A DNA stretch of 64,000 bases. Source: Arthrobacter livingstonensis (GTDB taxonomy: Bacteria; Actinomycetota; Actinomycetes; Actinomycetales; Micrococcaceae). The stretch spans positions 124,001 through 188,000 of the forward strand of contig NZ_QJVD01000005.1 of the NCBI RefSeq assembly GCF_003219815.1, written 5' to 3'. The notes below the pieces were generated by a model. It worked only from the letters and a program-made list of their open reading frames with translations. It was not told the DNA's origin and searched no databases. This document shows, piece after piece, positions 52,883-61,215 of this stretch (position 1 is the stretch's first letter; the number at the start of each line of letters is the position of its first letter). Made by a program: the position numbers and the translations under genes.

Positions 52883-54103
52883 TTACGAGGTCCAAAGAAG
52901 CGCCAACCCGGTCAGCGACTTCCAACCCAGAAACAGCGTCAGCAGCCAAGTCAGGGCGCCCAGGACCAGCAGCCACTTCGGGTACACGTAGCCGTGCAGC
53001 AGGTCGCGGCGGCGCAACGCCACCCAGAGCAGGATGGCGAACCCGACCGGCAGGATCAGGCCGTTGAAGGCGCCGGCGAAGATCAGGAGCTTTTGCGGGG
53101 CCTGGCCCAGCAGGACATAAATGACAGCGCAGACGGCGATGAAGACCACAATCAACAGGTTGCGCTTGCGCTGCGAAGTGGTGGACTTCGTGATGAAGGA
53201 GACCGAGGTGAAGGACGCGCCGATCACGGACGTCAGCGATGCCGCCCAGAGAACCACGCCGAACATCCGCATGCCGATCTGGCCGGCGGCGGCGCCAAAG
53301 GCCTCGGCCGCCATGTTGTTGCTGGTCAGCGTCACCCCGCCTGCCACGACGCCAAATATGGCCAGGAACAGCAGGACGCGCATGATGCCGGTGACGATGA
53401 CGCCCAGGATGGAGCTGCGGGCAATGTCCTTGACATTTTCGACACCGGTGACGCCGGAGTCGAGCATCCGGTGCGCCCCGGCATAGGTGATGTAACCGCC
53501 GACGGTGCCGCCGATCAGCGTGGTGACAATCAGGAAATCAATCTTGTCCGGCAGGATCGTGTTTTTCAGGGCCTCGCCCACTGGAGGGGCTGCGACGATC
53601 GCCACGTACAGCATGAGCAGGATCATCACGGCGCCGAGGAGAACCACGATGCGGTCCAGCGCCAGGCCGGCCTTCTTGGAGAGGAAGATCAGGATCGCAA
53701 CGGCGGCCGAGATGGCGCCGCCAATTTTGGGGTCCATCCCGAGCATGGCATTCATGCCAAGTCCGGTGCCGGCAATGTTGCCAATGTTGAAGACCACGCC
53801 CCCGATGAACACCAGGGCTGCCAGGAACCAGCCAACGCCCGGCAGCACCTTGTTCCCCAGCTCCTGGGCCCGGAGGCCGGACACCCCCACCACGCGCCAG
53901 ACGTTGAGCTGGACAACGACATCCACCAGGATCGAGAGGAAGATCGCGAAGGCGAACGCCGCACCCAGCTGGACGGTAAACACCGTGGTTTGCGTGATGA
54001 ACCCGGGGCCGATGGCGCTGGTAGCCATGAGAAACATGGCACCCAGCAGGGCTGTCCTCCGCGAAGGGGCTCTCAGTTTGGGCTTGGTGCCGGTCTTGGC
54101 CAT
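52883..54103 (-). CDS. NRAMP-family transporter (YcsG-like)
   Basis: A 406-residue membrane protein with about eleven helices. The first helix region TSAIGPGFITQTTVF and the sixth-helix equivalent GGTVGGYITYAGAHRML resemble the NRAMP fold, but the metal-binding DPGN and MPH motifs of MntH are absent, as expected for YcsG-type relatives. It may carry 5-oxoproline or another organic solute rather than manganese (inference). I chose ATG 54103; an ATG at 54115 is also possible. Two regulon palindromes lie 60-100 bases upstream. DUF1445 follows in the same transcript. Confidence 0.87.
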   Translation of the reverse strand: MAKTGTKPKLRAPSRRTALLGAMFLMATSAIGPGFITQTTVFTVQLGAAFAFAIFLSILVDVVVQLNVWRVVGVSGLRAQELGNKVLPGVGWFLAALVFIGGVVFNIGNIAGTGLGMNAMLGMDPKIGGAISAAVAILIFLSKKAGLALDRIVVLLGAVMILLMLYVAIVAAPPVGEALKNTILPDKIDFLIVTTLIGGTVGGYITYAGAHRMLDSGVTGVENVKDIARSSILGVIVTGIMRVLLFLAIFGVVAGGVTLTSNNMAAEAFGAAAGQIGMRMFGVVLWAASLTSVIGASFTSVSFITKSTTSQRKRNLLIVVFIAVCAVIYVLLGQAPQKLLIFAGAFNGLILPVGFAILLWVALRRRDLLHGYVYPKWLLVLGALTWLLTLFLGWKSLTGLALLWTS

Positions 54104-54164
54104 GGTTCCATCCATCAGGGTTTGGGTGACCGCAGTCACAAAGGTGATGGACAGAACACTACAG

Positions 54165-54202
54165 GTTGTTGAACAATCATGGCAAGAAGGTTGTTCAACA
54201 AT
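54165..54202. promoter_or_regulatory. Operators of the pxp regulon (sites 2 and 3)
   Basis: GTTGTTGAACAAT at 54165-54177 and GTTGTTCAACAAT at 54190-54202, 25 bases apart centre to centre, upstream of the minus-strand NRAMP gene. Both share the core found before pxpA. Confidence 0.8.
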
Positions 54203-54227
54203 TTTTCCATCGGAGCCTGACTTTGAC

Positions 54228-54300
54228 GCTGCGCATGGTTGCCGGCCAACTGTGCGCCACTTCTGAAGTGGCGCACCACCAAGACTCAACCGTGCGCAGC
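54228..54300. terminator. Nested inverted repeats downstream of the lysine monooxygenase-like gene
   Basis: Outer arms 54228-54241 and 54287-54300 pair at 13 of 14 bases; an inner perfect palindrome (12-bp arms, 54252-54263 and 54265-54276) with one central base sits between them. It lies 28 bases beyond the minus-strand stop and may end that transcript or insulate the NRAMP promoter. Confidence 0.65.
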
Positions 54301-54328
54301 ATCAAACCGCGATCACGGCACCGCCGCG

Positions 54329-55978
54329 TCAGTCCAGGGAGATCGGGCCATACTCGGACAGCAGTTCGCCCGGGCCCGGATTGCCGGGCGCGGACAAGCC
54401 GCCAAGGTGGCGCACCACGCCCCAGACGGCATTCAGCGCGGTGGTGACGGCGCCGTCGGCCCAGCCGGCCGTCCAGGAAACGTCGTCGCCGGCCAGGAAG
54501 ATGCCGCGCTGCGAATCCGGCAACCCGTCCTGGTCAAAGTGCGTGAACAGGCGCTGCTGGTAGCGGTAGTGGCCGGGCAGGTTGGCCTTGAACGCGCCCA
54601 TGAAGTTGGGGTCCGCCTCCCAGGACACAGTGATGGGCGCGCCCACAATGTGGCTGGCGATGTCCACGCCCGGATAGATCTGCGCCAGTGAGTGCAGCAT
54701 CAGTTCCACCCGCTCCTCGGCGGAGAGCGCCAGCCACTTCAGGGCGTCGTCGTTCCAGGTGTAGGAGAGCAGGATGACGGCTGGCTTATCGGGGCCGTTG
54801 TCGAGCAAATAGGTGGCGCGGTTGAGCCGGTCGGTCAGCGTCATGGACATGGTTTCGCGGCCCGTGGCGGGGTCGATGTCCTTCCAAAACGGCCGGTCCA
54901 CCATCACAAACGTCTTGGACGACTGCATGTAGTGCGAACGCTCAATGGCCGTCCACATGGGCGCCGCAAACAGCGATTCCTCCGTGTTGATGCGCGTGGA
55001 CAGCAGCCACGACTGGCAGCTGCTGACCACGGCCGCAAACCGCCGAACCCTCCCCCACCGCTCCGTAATCTCGATCGAGCCGTCGTCGGCCCGGACAATT
55101 TTCGCCACGGCTCCCCGCGGCGAGCCAGCGTGCAGCGAGCTCAGCGAGGTGCCCTCCGGCCAGAATTCCATGCCCGACGGCGCGTCCCGCCAGAGTGTCT
55201 CGGGGAGCCTTTGTGCCCCGCCCACAATGCTGCGGTGGCCGTCGTCGGCGTCGGTGTAGACCACCCGCAGGATTTCCAGGATGGAGTTGGGGAAGTCGGT
55301 GTCCCACCCGCCCGTGCCAAAACCCACCTGGCCAAAGGCCTCCCTGTGGCCGAAGCCGGCCTTCCTGAAAGCGGCCGAGCCGGCAATGAAGCCGTAAAAT
55401 GTCTCCTCGTCCAGTTCCGGGACCAGGGCGTTCCACAGCTCCTTGATGCGCTTGGTGTCCCGGGCCCGGATGGCGTCCTGCATCTGTGCAAATGCCGCCC
55501 CGTCGTTAACGGCGTCCTTCCAGGCGGCCGCCACCTCGCGGAAAAACTCCGGCAGCTCCGCCCCGGTGGCGGCGTAGTGGCGCTCCCCCGCCAGTTCAAT
55601 GACGGTGCTGGAGGTGGCGTCCGCCAACGGGTTGGGGAACGCCTCGGTGGACAGCCCCAGCAGGTCCACGTAGTGGTAAAACGCGCGGCCGGAGACGGGG
55701 AAGCGCATGCCGCCCAGATCCGCGGTGACGTCGGGGGCCCCGGCAAACGTGGCAGTGCGCAGCCGCCCACCCAGCTGGTCCGCCTCAAAGAGGACGGGCT
55801 TGAGCCCCATTTTCATCAGCTCGTACGCGGCAACCAGGCCGGAGAGGCCGGCACCGATGACGGCAACTTCGGTGCCGTATGCCGCGGCCGGGACGCTGCC
55901 CAGGCCGGCCGGGTGCGCCAGGTAGTGGTCGTAGCTGAACGGGAAGTCCGGGTTCAGCATGGTGATGTCCTCAGTCAT
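54329..55978 (-). CDS. FAD-dependent L-lysine 2-monooxygenase-like enzyme (DavB type)
   Basis: A 549-residue flavin amine oxidase-fold enzyme. The FAD motif VAVIGAGLSGLVAAYELM starts at residue 38, followed by GLKPVLFEADQLGGRL. The protein resembles Pseudomonas DavB over its whole length as I recall that sequence (DFPFSYDHYLAHPAGLGS, GGMRFPVSGRAFYHYVD, GQVGFGTGGWDTDFPNS, QSSKTFVMVDRPFWKD, FLAGDDVSWTAGW). DavB converts lysine with oxygen to 5-aminovaleramide. A DavA-like amidase at 59606 and an APC permease next door support this. A tryptophan 2-monooxygenase or L-amino acid oxidase is the alternative. Confidence 0.85.
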   Translation of the reverse strand: MTEDITMLNPDFPFSYDHYLAHPAGLGSVPAAAYGTEVAVIGAGLSGLVAAYELMKMGLKPVLFEADQLGGRLRTATFAGAPDVTADLGGMRFPVSGRAFYHYVDLLGLSTEAFPNPLADATSSTVIELAGERHYAATGAELPEFFREVAAAWKDAVNDGAAFAQMQDAIRARDTKRIKELWNALVPELDEETFYGFIAGSAAFRKAGFGHREAFGQVGFGTGGWDTDFPNSILEILRVVYTDADDGHRSIVGGAQRLPETLWRDAPSGMEFWPEGTSLSSLHAGSPRGAVAKIVRADDGSIEITERWGRVRRFAAVVSSCQSWLLSTRINTEESLFAAPMWTAIERSHYMQSSKTFVMVDRPFWKDIDPATGRETMSMTLTDRLNRATYLLDNGPDKPAVILLSYTWNDDALKWLALSAEERVELMLHSLAQIYPGVDIASHIVGAPITVSWEADPNFMGAFKANLPGHYRYQQRLFTHFDQDGLPDSQRGIFLAGDDVSWTAGWADGAVTTALNAVWGVVRHLGGLSAPGNPGPGELLSEYGPISLD

Positions 55979-55981
55979 TGC

Positions 55982-57601
55982 CTATGGGGCCTTCGTGTCG
56001 GGTGAGGTGGTCGCCGGGGCCGGGGACCCGGCGTCGAACATGTCAGTGGATTCGAGGGACAGGGCGGAGAGCTCCCGGTATTCGGCGTCGCTCAGGGCGG
56101 CCACGCGGGAGTGGCGGCGGCCGTAGCCGAAGTAGGCCAGCAGGCCCACCAGCATCCAGGCCACAAACACCACCCAGGTGATGCCGCCCAGGTTGACCAT
56201 CAGGTAGATGCACATGAGCGAGCCCAGGATGGGGGTGACCGGGTAGAACGCCACCCTGTACGTGCGCTTGAGGTCGGGGCGGTTGCGGCGCAGGTAGATC
56301 ACGGCCACGTTCACCAGGGCGAAGGCGAAGAGCGTGCCGATGCTGGTGGCGTCGGCGAGCGCGCCCAGCGGGATCAGTCCGGCGGTCAGTGCGACGGCGA
56401 TGCCCACGATCAGCGTGCCGGCCACCGGCGTGCCGCGCTTTTCAGAGATGCGGCCGAAGATCTTCGGCACCAGGCCGTCGCGGGACATGGACATCAGGAT
56501 GCGGGTCTGGCCGTAGAGCACCGTCAGGACGATGCTGGCGATGGCGAGCACGGCGCCCACGGAGAACACCAGGCCCATCCACGGCTGGTGCGTGATTTCC
56601 AGGAGGATCTGGACCAGGGCGGCCTGGGTTCCTTCAAACCAGGTCCACTGGCGGGCGCCGACGGCGGCCACGGCCACCAGCACGTACAGCGAGGTGACGA
56701 TGACCATGGAGAGCATGATGGCCCGGGGCAGGTCGCGCTGGGGGTTTTTCGCCTCCTCGCCGGCGGTGGAGGCGGCATCGAAGCCGATGTAGGAGAAGAA
56801 TACGCGCGACGCCGCCGCCGAAACGCCGGCGGCGCCCATGGGCATCAGCGGGCTGAAGTTCCCGGCGTGGAAGGCGGTGAACGCGATGGCGCAGAAGAAC
56901 AGCAGGATGATGATCTTGACAAACACGATGACGGTATTGATCCACGCGCTTTCCTTGGCGCCGCGCACCAGCAGGAACATGGCCAGGAGCACAATGGCCA
57001 TGGCCGGCAGGTTCAGGAAGCCGCCGGAACCCGGTGGCTGGGAGATGAAGTCCGGCAGCGCCCAGCCGAAGCTGGCCACCGCCTCGTTGATGTACTGCCC
57101 TGCGCCGACGGCCACGGCCGCCACCGAGACGGCGTATTCGAGCACCAGGCACCAGCCGCAGATCCAGGCCATGCCCTCGCCCAGGGTGGCGTAGGTGTAC
57201 GAGTAGCTGGAGCCGGAAACCGGAACCATGCCTGCCATTTCCGCGTAGGAGACGGCCGAAAGCAGGGCGGCGATGCCGGCAATCAGGAACGAGATGAACA
57301 CGGCCGGGCCCGCCAGCGGCACGGAGTCGCCCAGGATCACCAGGATCCCCGTGCCCAGGGTGGCGCCGACGCTGATCATGGTCAGTTGCAGGACGCCGAA
57401 GCTGCGCACCAGCTTGCGGCCGTCGGAGCCGTTGCCGGCCTCGTGGAGCATCTGGCCCAGCGGTTTGCGGCGCATGAGCTGGGTGCCCAGTCCGACGGCG
57501 GGTCCGCCCCGGGTGCCGCGCTGCGGGCCGGGCTGTCCGTCGCCCTGCGGGCCACTGGCGGTCGCCTTTGACCGCGGGCCGAGCTGATCACGTAGTGTCA
57601 T
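55982..57601 (-). CDS. APC-family amino acid permease
   Basis: A 539-residue permease with about twelve to thirteen membrane helices, of the cationic amino acid transporter-like group (YfnA/CAT). Motifs include GATLGTGILVILG in the first helix, YAEMAGMVPVSGSSYSYTY, FFSYIGFDAASTAGEEAKNP and GTLFAFALVNVAVIYLRR. A polar N-terminus of about 65 residues precedes the first helix. ATG start. The stop is three bases before the monooxygenase-like ATG, so the pair is co-transcribed, and lysine uptake is the likely role. Confidence 0.9.
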   Translation of the reverse strand: MTLRDQLGPRSKATASGPQGDGQPGPQRGTRGGPAVGLGTQLMRRKPLGQMLHEAGNGSDGRKLVRSFGVLQLTMISVGATLGTGILVILGDSVPLAGPAVFISFLIAGIAALLSAVSYAEMAGMVPVSGSSYSYTYATLGEGMAWICGWCLVLEYAVSVAAVAVGAGQYINEAVASFGWALPDFISQPPGSGGFLNLPAMAIVLLAMFLLVRGAKESAWINTVIVFVKIIILLFFCAIAFTAFHAGNFSPLMPMGAAGVSAAASRVFFSYIGFDAASTAGEEAKNPQRDLPRAIMLSMVIVTSLYVLVAVAAVGARQWTWFEGTQAALVQILLEITHQPWMGLVFSVGAVLAIASIVLTVLYGQTRILMSMSRDGLVPKIFGRISEKRGTPVAGTLIVGIAVALTAGLIPLGALADATSIGTLFAFALVNVAVIYLRRNRPDLKRTYRVAFYPVTPILGSLMCIYLMVNLGGITWVVFVAWMLVGLLAYFGYGRRHSRVAALSDAEYRELSALSLESTDMFDAGSPAPATTSPDTKAP

Positions 57602-57679
57602 CCTCTAAATCCAATTCTTTTCGTGTCCTGCCGGTGCAGGCGGGCTTTCCCCTCACACAACAATAGGGCTGTGACGCCC

Positions 57680-57723
57680 GTCTCAAATTGTGCAAAACGT
57701 CCTGTACTGTTTTTGCATGAGAC
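57680..57723. promoter_or_regulatory. Imperfect dyad in the permease/PucR divergent promoter region
   Basis: GTCTCA...TGCAAAAC (57680-57698) and GTTTTTGCATGAGAC (57709-57723) form an imperfect inverted repeat between the divergent APC permease and PucR genes. It is a candidate PucR site. Confidence 0.45.
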
Positions 57724-57867
57724 AAAATGCACCACGGGCCACCGCTGCTTTCAGCTTCACAGGCGGTACCGCCGGCGTGGACCCGGCTGTGATTCGGGCC
57801 AAGCTGTCCACCGCCCGAAACCCCGCCGGGCCAGGGCAGCCACCGGCCACGGTTAAGGCTACCGCCC

Positions 57868-59529
57868 ATGGCCGCAGAACTCTTCACGGAGCCGCGCCGC
57901 ACACGTCGCTGCGAGCCACCCATGGCGGCTGACGGCGCCGAGGGCCGCGTGCGGGCCCTGCCGCTCTCCGACGAGGAGGTGGAATCCCGCTTCCGCTCCG
58001 TCACCCTGGGGCAGTTCCTGGCCGAGCTCCCCTCCGAGTTGCTCATCCTGCACGAGGGCGACCTTGACGCGCGCCTGCGCTGGGTGGAACCCAGCGAGCT
58101 CGAGGATCCCACCCCCTATCTGATGGACGGGGAGTTTGTCCTCACCGCCGGGCTCCCCCTGATGGCCGACGGCGGATCGGCAGATGCGATTGAGGCGTAC
58201 GTTGGGCGGCTGGCCGGCGCACGCGTGTGTGCCCTTGGCTTTGGCCTGACCCCCTACCACGACGAGGTGCCCCCGGCCCTGGCCGCGTCCTGCCGGCGCC
58301 ACGGGATCACGCTGGTGGAGGTGCCGCCGTCGGTCCCGTTCGCGGCGATCGGCCTGCAGTTTGCGCAATTGCTCGAATCCGACTCCGCCAAGGTGTTCCG
58401 CAGCCTGGCGGAAACTAATCGGCTGCTCATGCGTTCGGTGCTGTCCCCGCGGCCGGACCAGGAGGTTCTGGGCACGCTGGTGCAGCGGGTGCCGTGCTGG
58501 GCCGTGCTGGTGGGGGCCGACGGAAAGGTGCGGGCCCGCGCCGGGGCCAACCCGGCCGACGTCGTCCTGCTGGGGCCACTGCTGGAGCGGCTGTTCCAGG
58601 GGTCCGGGCCGCGCGTGGAGGTGGACAGCCATCCCGCGCCGGGGTCCGAATTTGTGGTGGGCCACCCGCTGCGCAGCAACCGGGACGTCAACCTGGGCGC
58701 GCTGGTGATTGGCTCGGCGGAGCGGCTGGCGCCGGCGCACAACAACATTGTCTCGGCCGCCGTCGGGCTCCTGGAACTGCTCTCCCGGCAGCGCACCAGC
58801 GGATCCCTGGCCCCGAGCCAGCTGGCCACGGCCCTCCTGCTGCATCCGGAGACACTCGCCGGCGGGACGTCGCGGCAGGTATCGGCGGCCAAGGACCTCA
58901 TGGCGCAGAGCCTGTCCTCGACCCGCTCCGCGCCCATGCGCGTGGTGCAGGGCGTCAACGTGGACGCGCCGCAGTGGCGCAGCACCGACAGCCCCGTGCG
59001 CGAGCTGCTGCAGTGGCGGCGGATTTTCGACACCAAGCTCGTGGAGATCACCGAGTACGGTTTCGCCGCGGTGACCCGGCTGAAGGTGGACGATTCCGCG
59101 GTGACCGAGGTGGAGCGGCTGGGCTGGCGGCTGGTGATCGGGGATCCCGTTGAGCCCAACGACCTCCCCGCCGCCTACCAGCGGGCGGGGTCGCTGCGTG
59201 TCCGGGCGCGCTCCACGGCCCAGACGCTCCGCGTGGATTCGGTGACGTGGTCCGTCACAGGGCTGCTGGGGCGTGAGGCCGGGACCATGCTGGCCGGGCA
59301 GGTGCTGGGGCCGCTGCTGGAGCTCGAGCCCGAACGCCGCGAGGTTTTGGTGGACGTGCTGCGCGCCTGGCTGGCCCACAACGGCAGCTGGGATGCCACA
59401 GCCAAGGCGCTCACGCTGCACCGCAACAGCGTCCGGCGGCATATCGGCACGGTGTTCGATCTGCTCTCCCGCGACCCCAACGACGCCCAAACCCGCGCCG
59501 ACCTCTTGATCGCACTGCAGTATCTCTGA
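57868..59529 (+). CDS. PucR-family transcriptional regulator
   Basis: A 553-residue regulator. An N-terminal PucR sensor region (about residues 45-170, TLGQFLAELPSELLILHEG) is followed by a long middle part and a C-terminal PucR helix-turn-helix (LRAWLAHNGSWDATAKALTLHRNSVRRHIG, key part HRNSVRRHI). Members usually activate nitrogen-compound catabolism genes. It is divergent from the permease-monooxygenase operon with a 266-base gap, and it probably controls that operon. An ATG at 57922 is an alternative start. It faces the DavA-like gene. Confidence 0.9.
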   Translation: MAAELFTEPRRTRRCEPPMAADGAEGRVRALPLSDEEVESRFRSVTLGQFLAELPSELLILHEGDLDARLRWVEPSELEDPTPYLMDGEFVLTAGLPLMADGGSADAIEAYVGRLAGARVCALGFGLTPYHDEVPPALAASCRRHGITLVEVPPSVPFAAIGLQFAQLLESDSAKVFRSLAETNRLLMRSVLSPRPDQEVLGTLVQRVPCWAVLVGADGKVRARAGANPADVVLLGPLLERLFQGSGPRVEVDSHPAPGSEFVVGHPLRSNRDVNLGALVIGSAERLAPAHNNIVSAAVGLLELLSRQRTSGSLAPSQLATALLLHPETLAGGTSRQVSAAKDLMAQSLSSTRSAPMRVVQGVNVDAPQWRSTDSPVRELLQWRRIFDTKLVEITEYGFAAVTRLKVDDSAVTEVERLGWRLVIGDPVEPNDLPAAYQRAGSLRVRARSTAQTLRVDSVTWSVTGLLGREAGTMLAGQVLGPLLELEPERREVLVDVLRAWLAHNGSWDATAKALTLHRNSVRRHIGTVFDLLSRDPNDAQTRADLLIALQYL

Positions 59530-59534
59530 CCCGC

Positions 59535-59605
59535 ATCTATGTTGCAGATAATCGACCGGGAAGCGCTTTCATTCAGGGTTTCGGGCCAAGATGTGCAACA
59601 CAGAT
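59535..59605. terminator. Inverted repeat between pucR and the amidase gene (convergent)
   Basis: ATCTATGTTGCAGAT (59535-59549) and ATGTGCAACACAGAT (59591-59605) pair at 13 of 15 bases across a 41-base loop. Candidate bidirectional terminator. Confidence 0.5.
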
Positions 59606-60406
59606 CTAGGCTTGGCGGTCCCAATCGCGGTACAGCTCGGGGCGCCGCTCGGCCAGGTACGGCACGTCCCGTCGGCTGCCCCGGATGGCGTCCGCGTCCA
59701 ACTGCGCGTAGAGCAGTTCGGCGCCGGGGCCCGCTGTGGCCAGGAGTGTCCCGCCTGGCCCGGCGATGACGCTGCCCCCGCCAAAATCCACCCCGGATTC
59801 AGTGCCGCAATGGTTCGCGTAGCCGATGGCCACGTGGTTTTCCAGCGCCCGTGCCCGCACTATCACCTGCGGGACCTCGGCAAAGCCGTGCGCCAGGGCC
59901 GTGGGCACCAGCACGACGTCGGCCCCCCGCACCGCCGCCGCGCGCACCGTTTCGGGGAATTCAACGTCGTAGCAAATCACCAGGGAAACGTTCAGCCCCT
60001 TGAAGTGCACGACACCGGGCGGCCGGGTTGCTCCGGTAAATGCCGTCCGCTCGTGCACACCAAAGAGGTGCACCTTCCCATAGCTGAGCAGTTCAGCCCC
60101 GGCCCCGTCGAGAAGGGTGGCCGAGATGTTCAGCCCGGTGCCGCCGTCGTGCATGGGAAGGCTGTAGACCAGCCCGATCCCGTGGCTGCGGGCCGTCTCG
60201 GCCAGTTCGGTCCGGATTTCCGGCAGGAGCGCGGGGTCAAACTCGGCGTGGATGCGCAGGGGGTCGTAGCCAAGCGGGAACAGTTCCGGTGTCAGGAGCA
60301 CGTCCGCACCCGCGGCCGCAGCGTCCCTGGCGGCGTGGCGGATGGTGTCCAAGTTGGCGGCGACATCCAACGGGGCGGCGTTGGCCTGCAACAGTGCCAG
60401 CAGCAT
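59606..60406 (-). CDS. Nitrilase-superfamily amidase, 5-aminovaleramidase-like (DavA type)
   Basis: A 266-residue carbon-nitrogen hydrolase. The Glu-Lys-Cys triad is visible: TPELFP (Glu41), YGKVHLFG (Lys111) and VICYDVEFPE (Cys145). The sequence pattern (HLFG, ICYDVEFPE, VRARALENHVAIGYANHCG) resembles Pseudomonas DavA as recalled. DavA hydrolyses 5-aminovaleramide to 5-aminovalerate. GAGGAG about eight bases before the ATG supports the start. It is in a separate transcript from the monooxygenase but only 3.6 kb away. Other omega-amidase roles remain possible. Confidence 0.85.
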   Translation of the reverse strand: MLLALLQANAAPLDVAANLDTIRHAARDAAAAGADVLLTPELFPLGYDPLRIHAEFDPALLPEIRTELAETARSHGIGLVYSLPMHDGGTGLNISATLLDGAGAELLSYGKVHLFGVHERTAFTGATRPPGVVHFKGLNVSLVICYDVEFPETVRAAAVRGADVVLVPTALAHGFAEVPQVIVRARALENHVAIGYANHCGTESGVDFGGGSVIAGPGGTLLATAGPGAELLYAQLDADAIRGSRRDVPYLAERRPELYRDWDRQA

Positions 60407-60602
60407 TCTTGCGGCTCCTCAATCAAGTGGCGTTTATTCCACAGTAGTGCCGGGAGCTCGGGGCTAACGGGGCGGAAACCACCACGGAGCGTCAAAATTG
60501 GGATGAATTACCCGTTGCCCGGGCCGCACGTTGGTCGCCAGGTTCGGTAGCATCGGCTGTACCGGTGCTGTTCGCGCCACACTGCAACGAATTGGAGCCC
60601 CC

Positions 60603-61121
60603 ATGAAGCAGCTTCTCACCTTTGACGGCCACACGCCGTCCGTCCACGAAACCGCCTTCGTGGCGCCGTCCGCCACGATTATTGGCGACGCCTCGCTGGG
60701 TGCCAACTCCAGCGCGTTTTACGGCGTGGTGGTCCGCGGCGACACCGCCACCATCACCGTTGGCAACGGGACCAATCTGCAGGACAACGTGGTGCTGCAT
60801 GCCGACTTCGGCTTCCCCACCACCATCGGCGACGGCGTCAGCGTGGGGCACAGCGCAGTGGTGCACGGCTGCACCATCGAGGACAACTGCCTGATCGGCA
60901 TGAGCGCCACCGTCATGAACGGCGCGGTGGTTGGCGCCGGATCGCTGGTGGCCGGCGGCGCGGTGGTGCTGGAAGGCGCCGTGATTCCGCCCGGTTCGCT
61001 GGTGGCCGGCGTCCCGGCCAAGGTCCGCCGCGAACTGACGGCGGAGGAACTGGTGCACGTGAAGGAAAATGCGTCGCACTACGTGGAGCTGGCCCGCAAG
61101 CACAATGCCATCCACGCCTAG
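60603..61121 (+). CDS. Gamma carbonic anhydrase-family protein
   Basis: A 172-residue left-handed beta-helix protein with hexapeptide repeats (ATIIGDASLGANSS, VGNGTNLQDNVVLH, IGDGVSVGHSAVVHGCTI). The three metal His are in VVLH, VGHS and VVHG. Members such as YrdA and PaaY often lack proven carbonic anhydrase activity. A C-terminal helix (ELTAEELVHVKENASHYVELA) is typical. TTGGAG six bases before the ATG supports the start. It stands alone. Confidence 0.92.
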   Translation: MKQLLTFDGHTPSVHETAFVAPSATIIGDASLGANSSAFYGVVVRGDTATITVGNGTNLQDNVVLHADFGFPTTIGDGVSVGHSAVVHGCTIEDNCLIGMSATVMNGAVVGAGSLVAGGAVVLEGAVIPPGSLVAGVPAKVRRELTAEELVHVKENASHYVELARKHNAIHA

Positions 61122-61147
61122 GCTGACCGAATGCTGGATACACCGAC

Positions 61148-61175
61148 TTAACGCAAATCAATATTTGTTCGTTAA
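61148..61175. promoter_or_regulatory. Candidate ROK operator upstream of its gene
   Basis: TTAACGCAAAT (61148-61158) and ATTTGTTCGTTAA (61163-61175) form an imperfect dyad. TTGCGTTAA recurs at 62437-62445, before the ABC transporter gene. Confidence 0.5.
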
Positions 61176-61215
61176 ATTCTTGACCTCAAGGTCTTGATGG
61201 GGCACTCTTCTAGTT

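Noticed and set aside
52883-54103. MntH manganese transporter
   Set aside because: The NRAMP metal-binding motifs DPGN and MPH are absent; it fits the YcsG-like branch.
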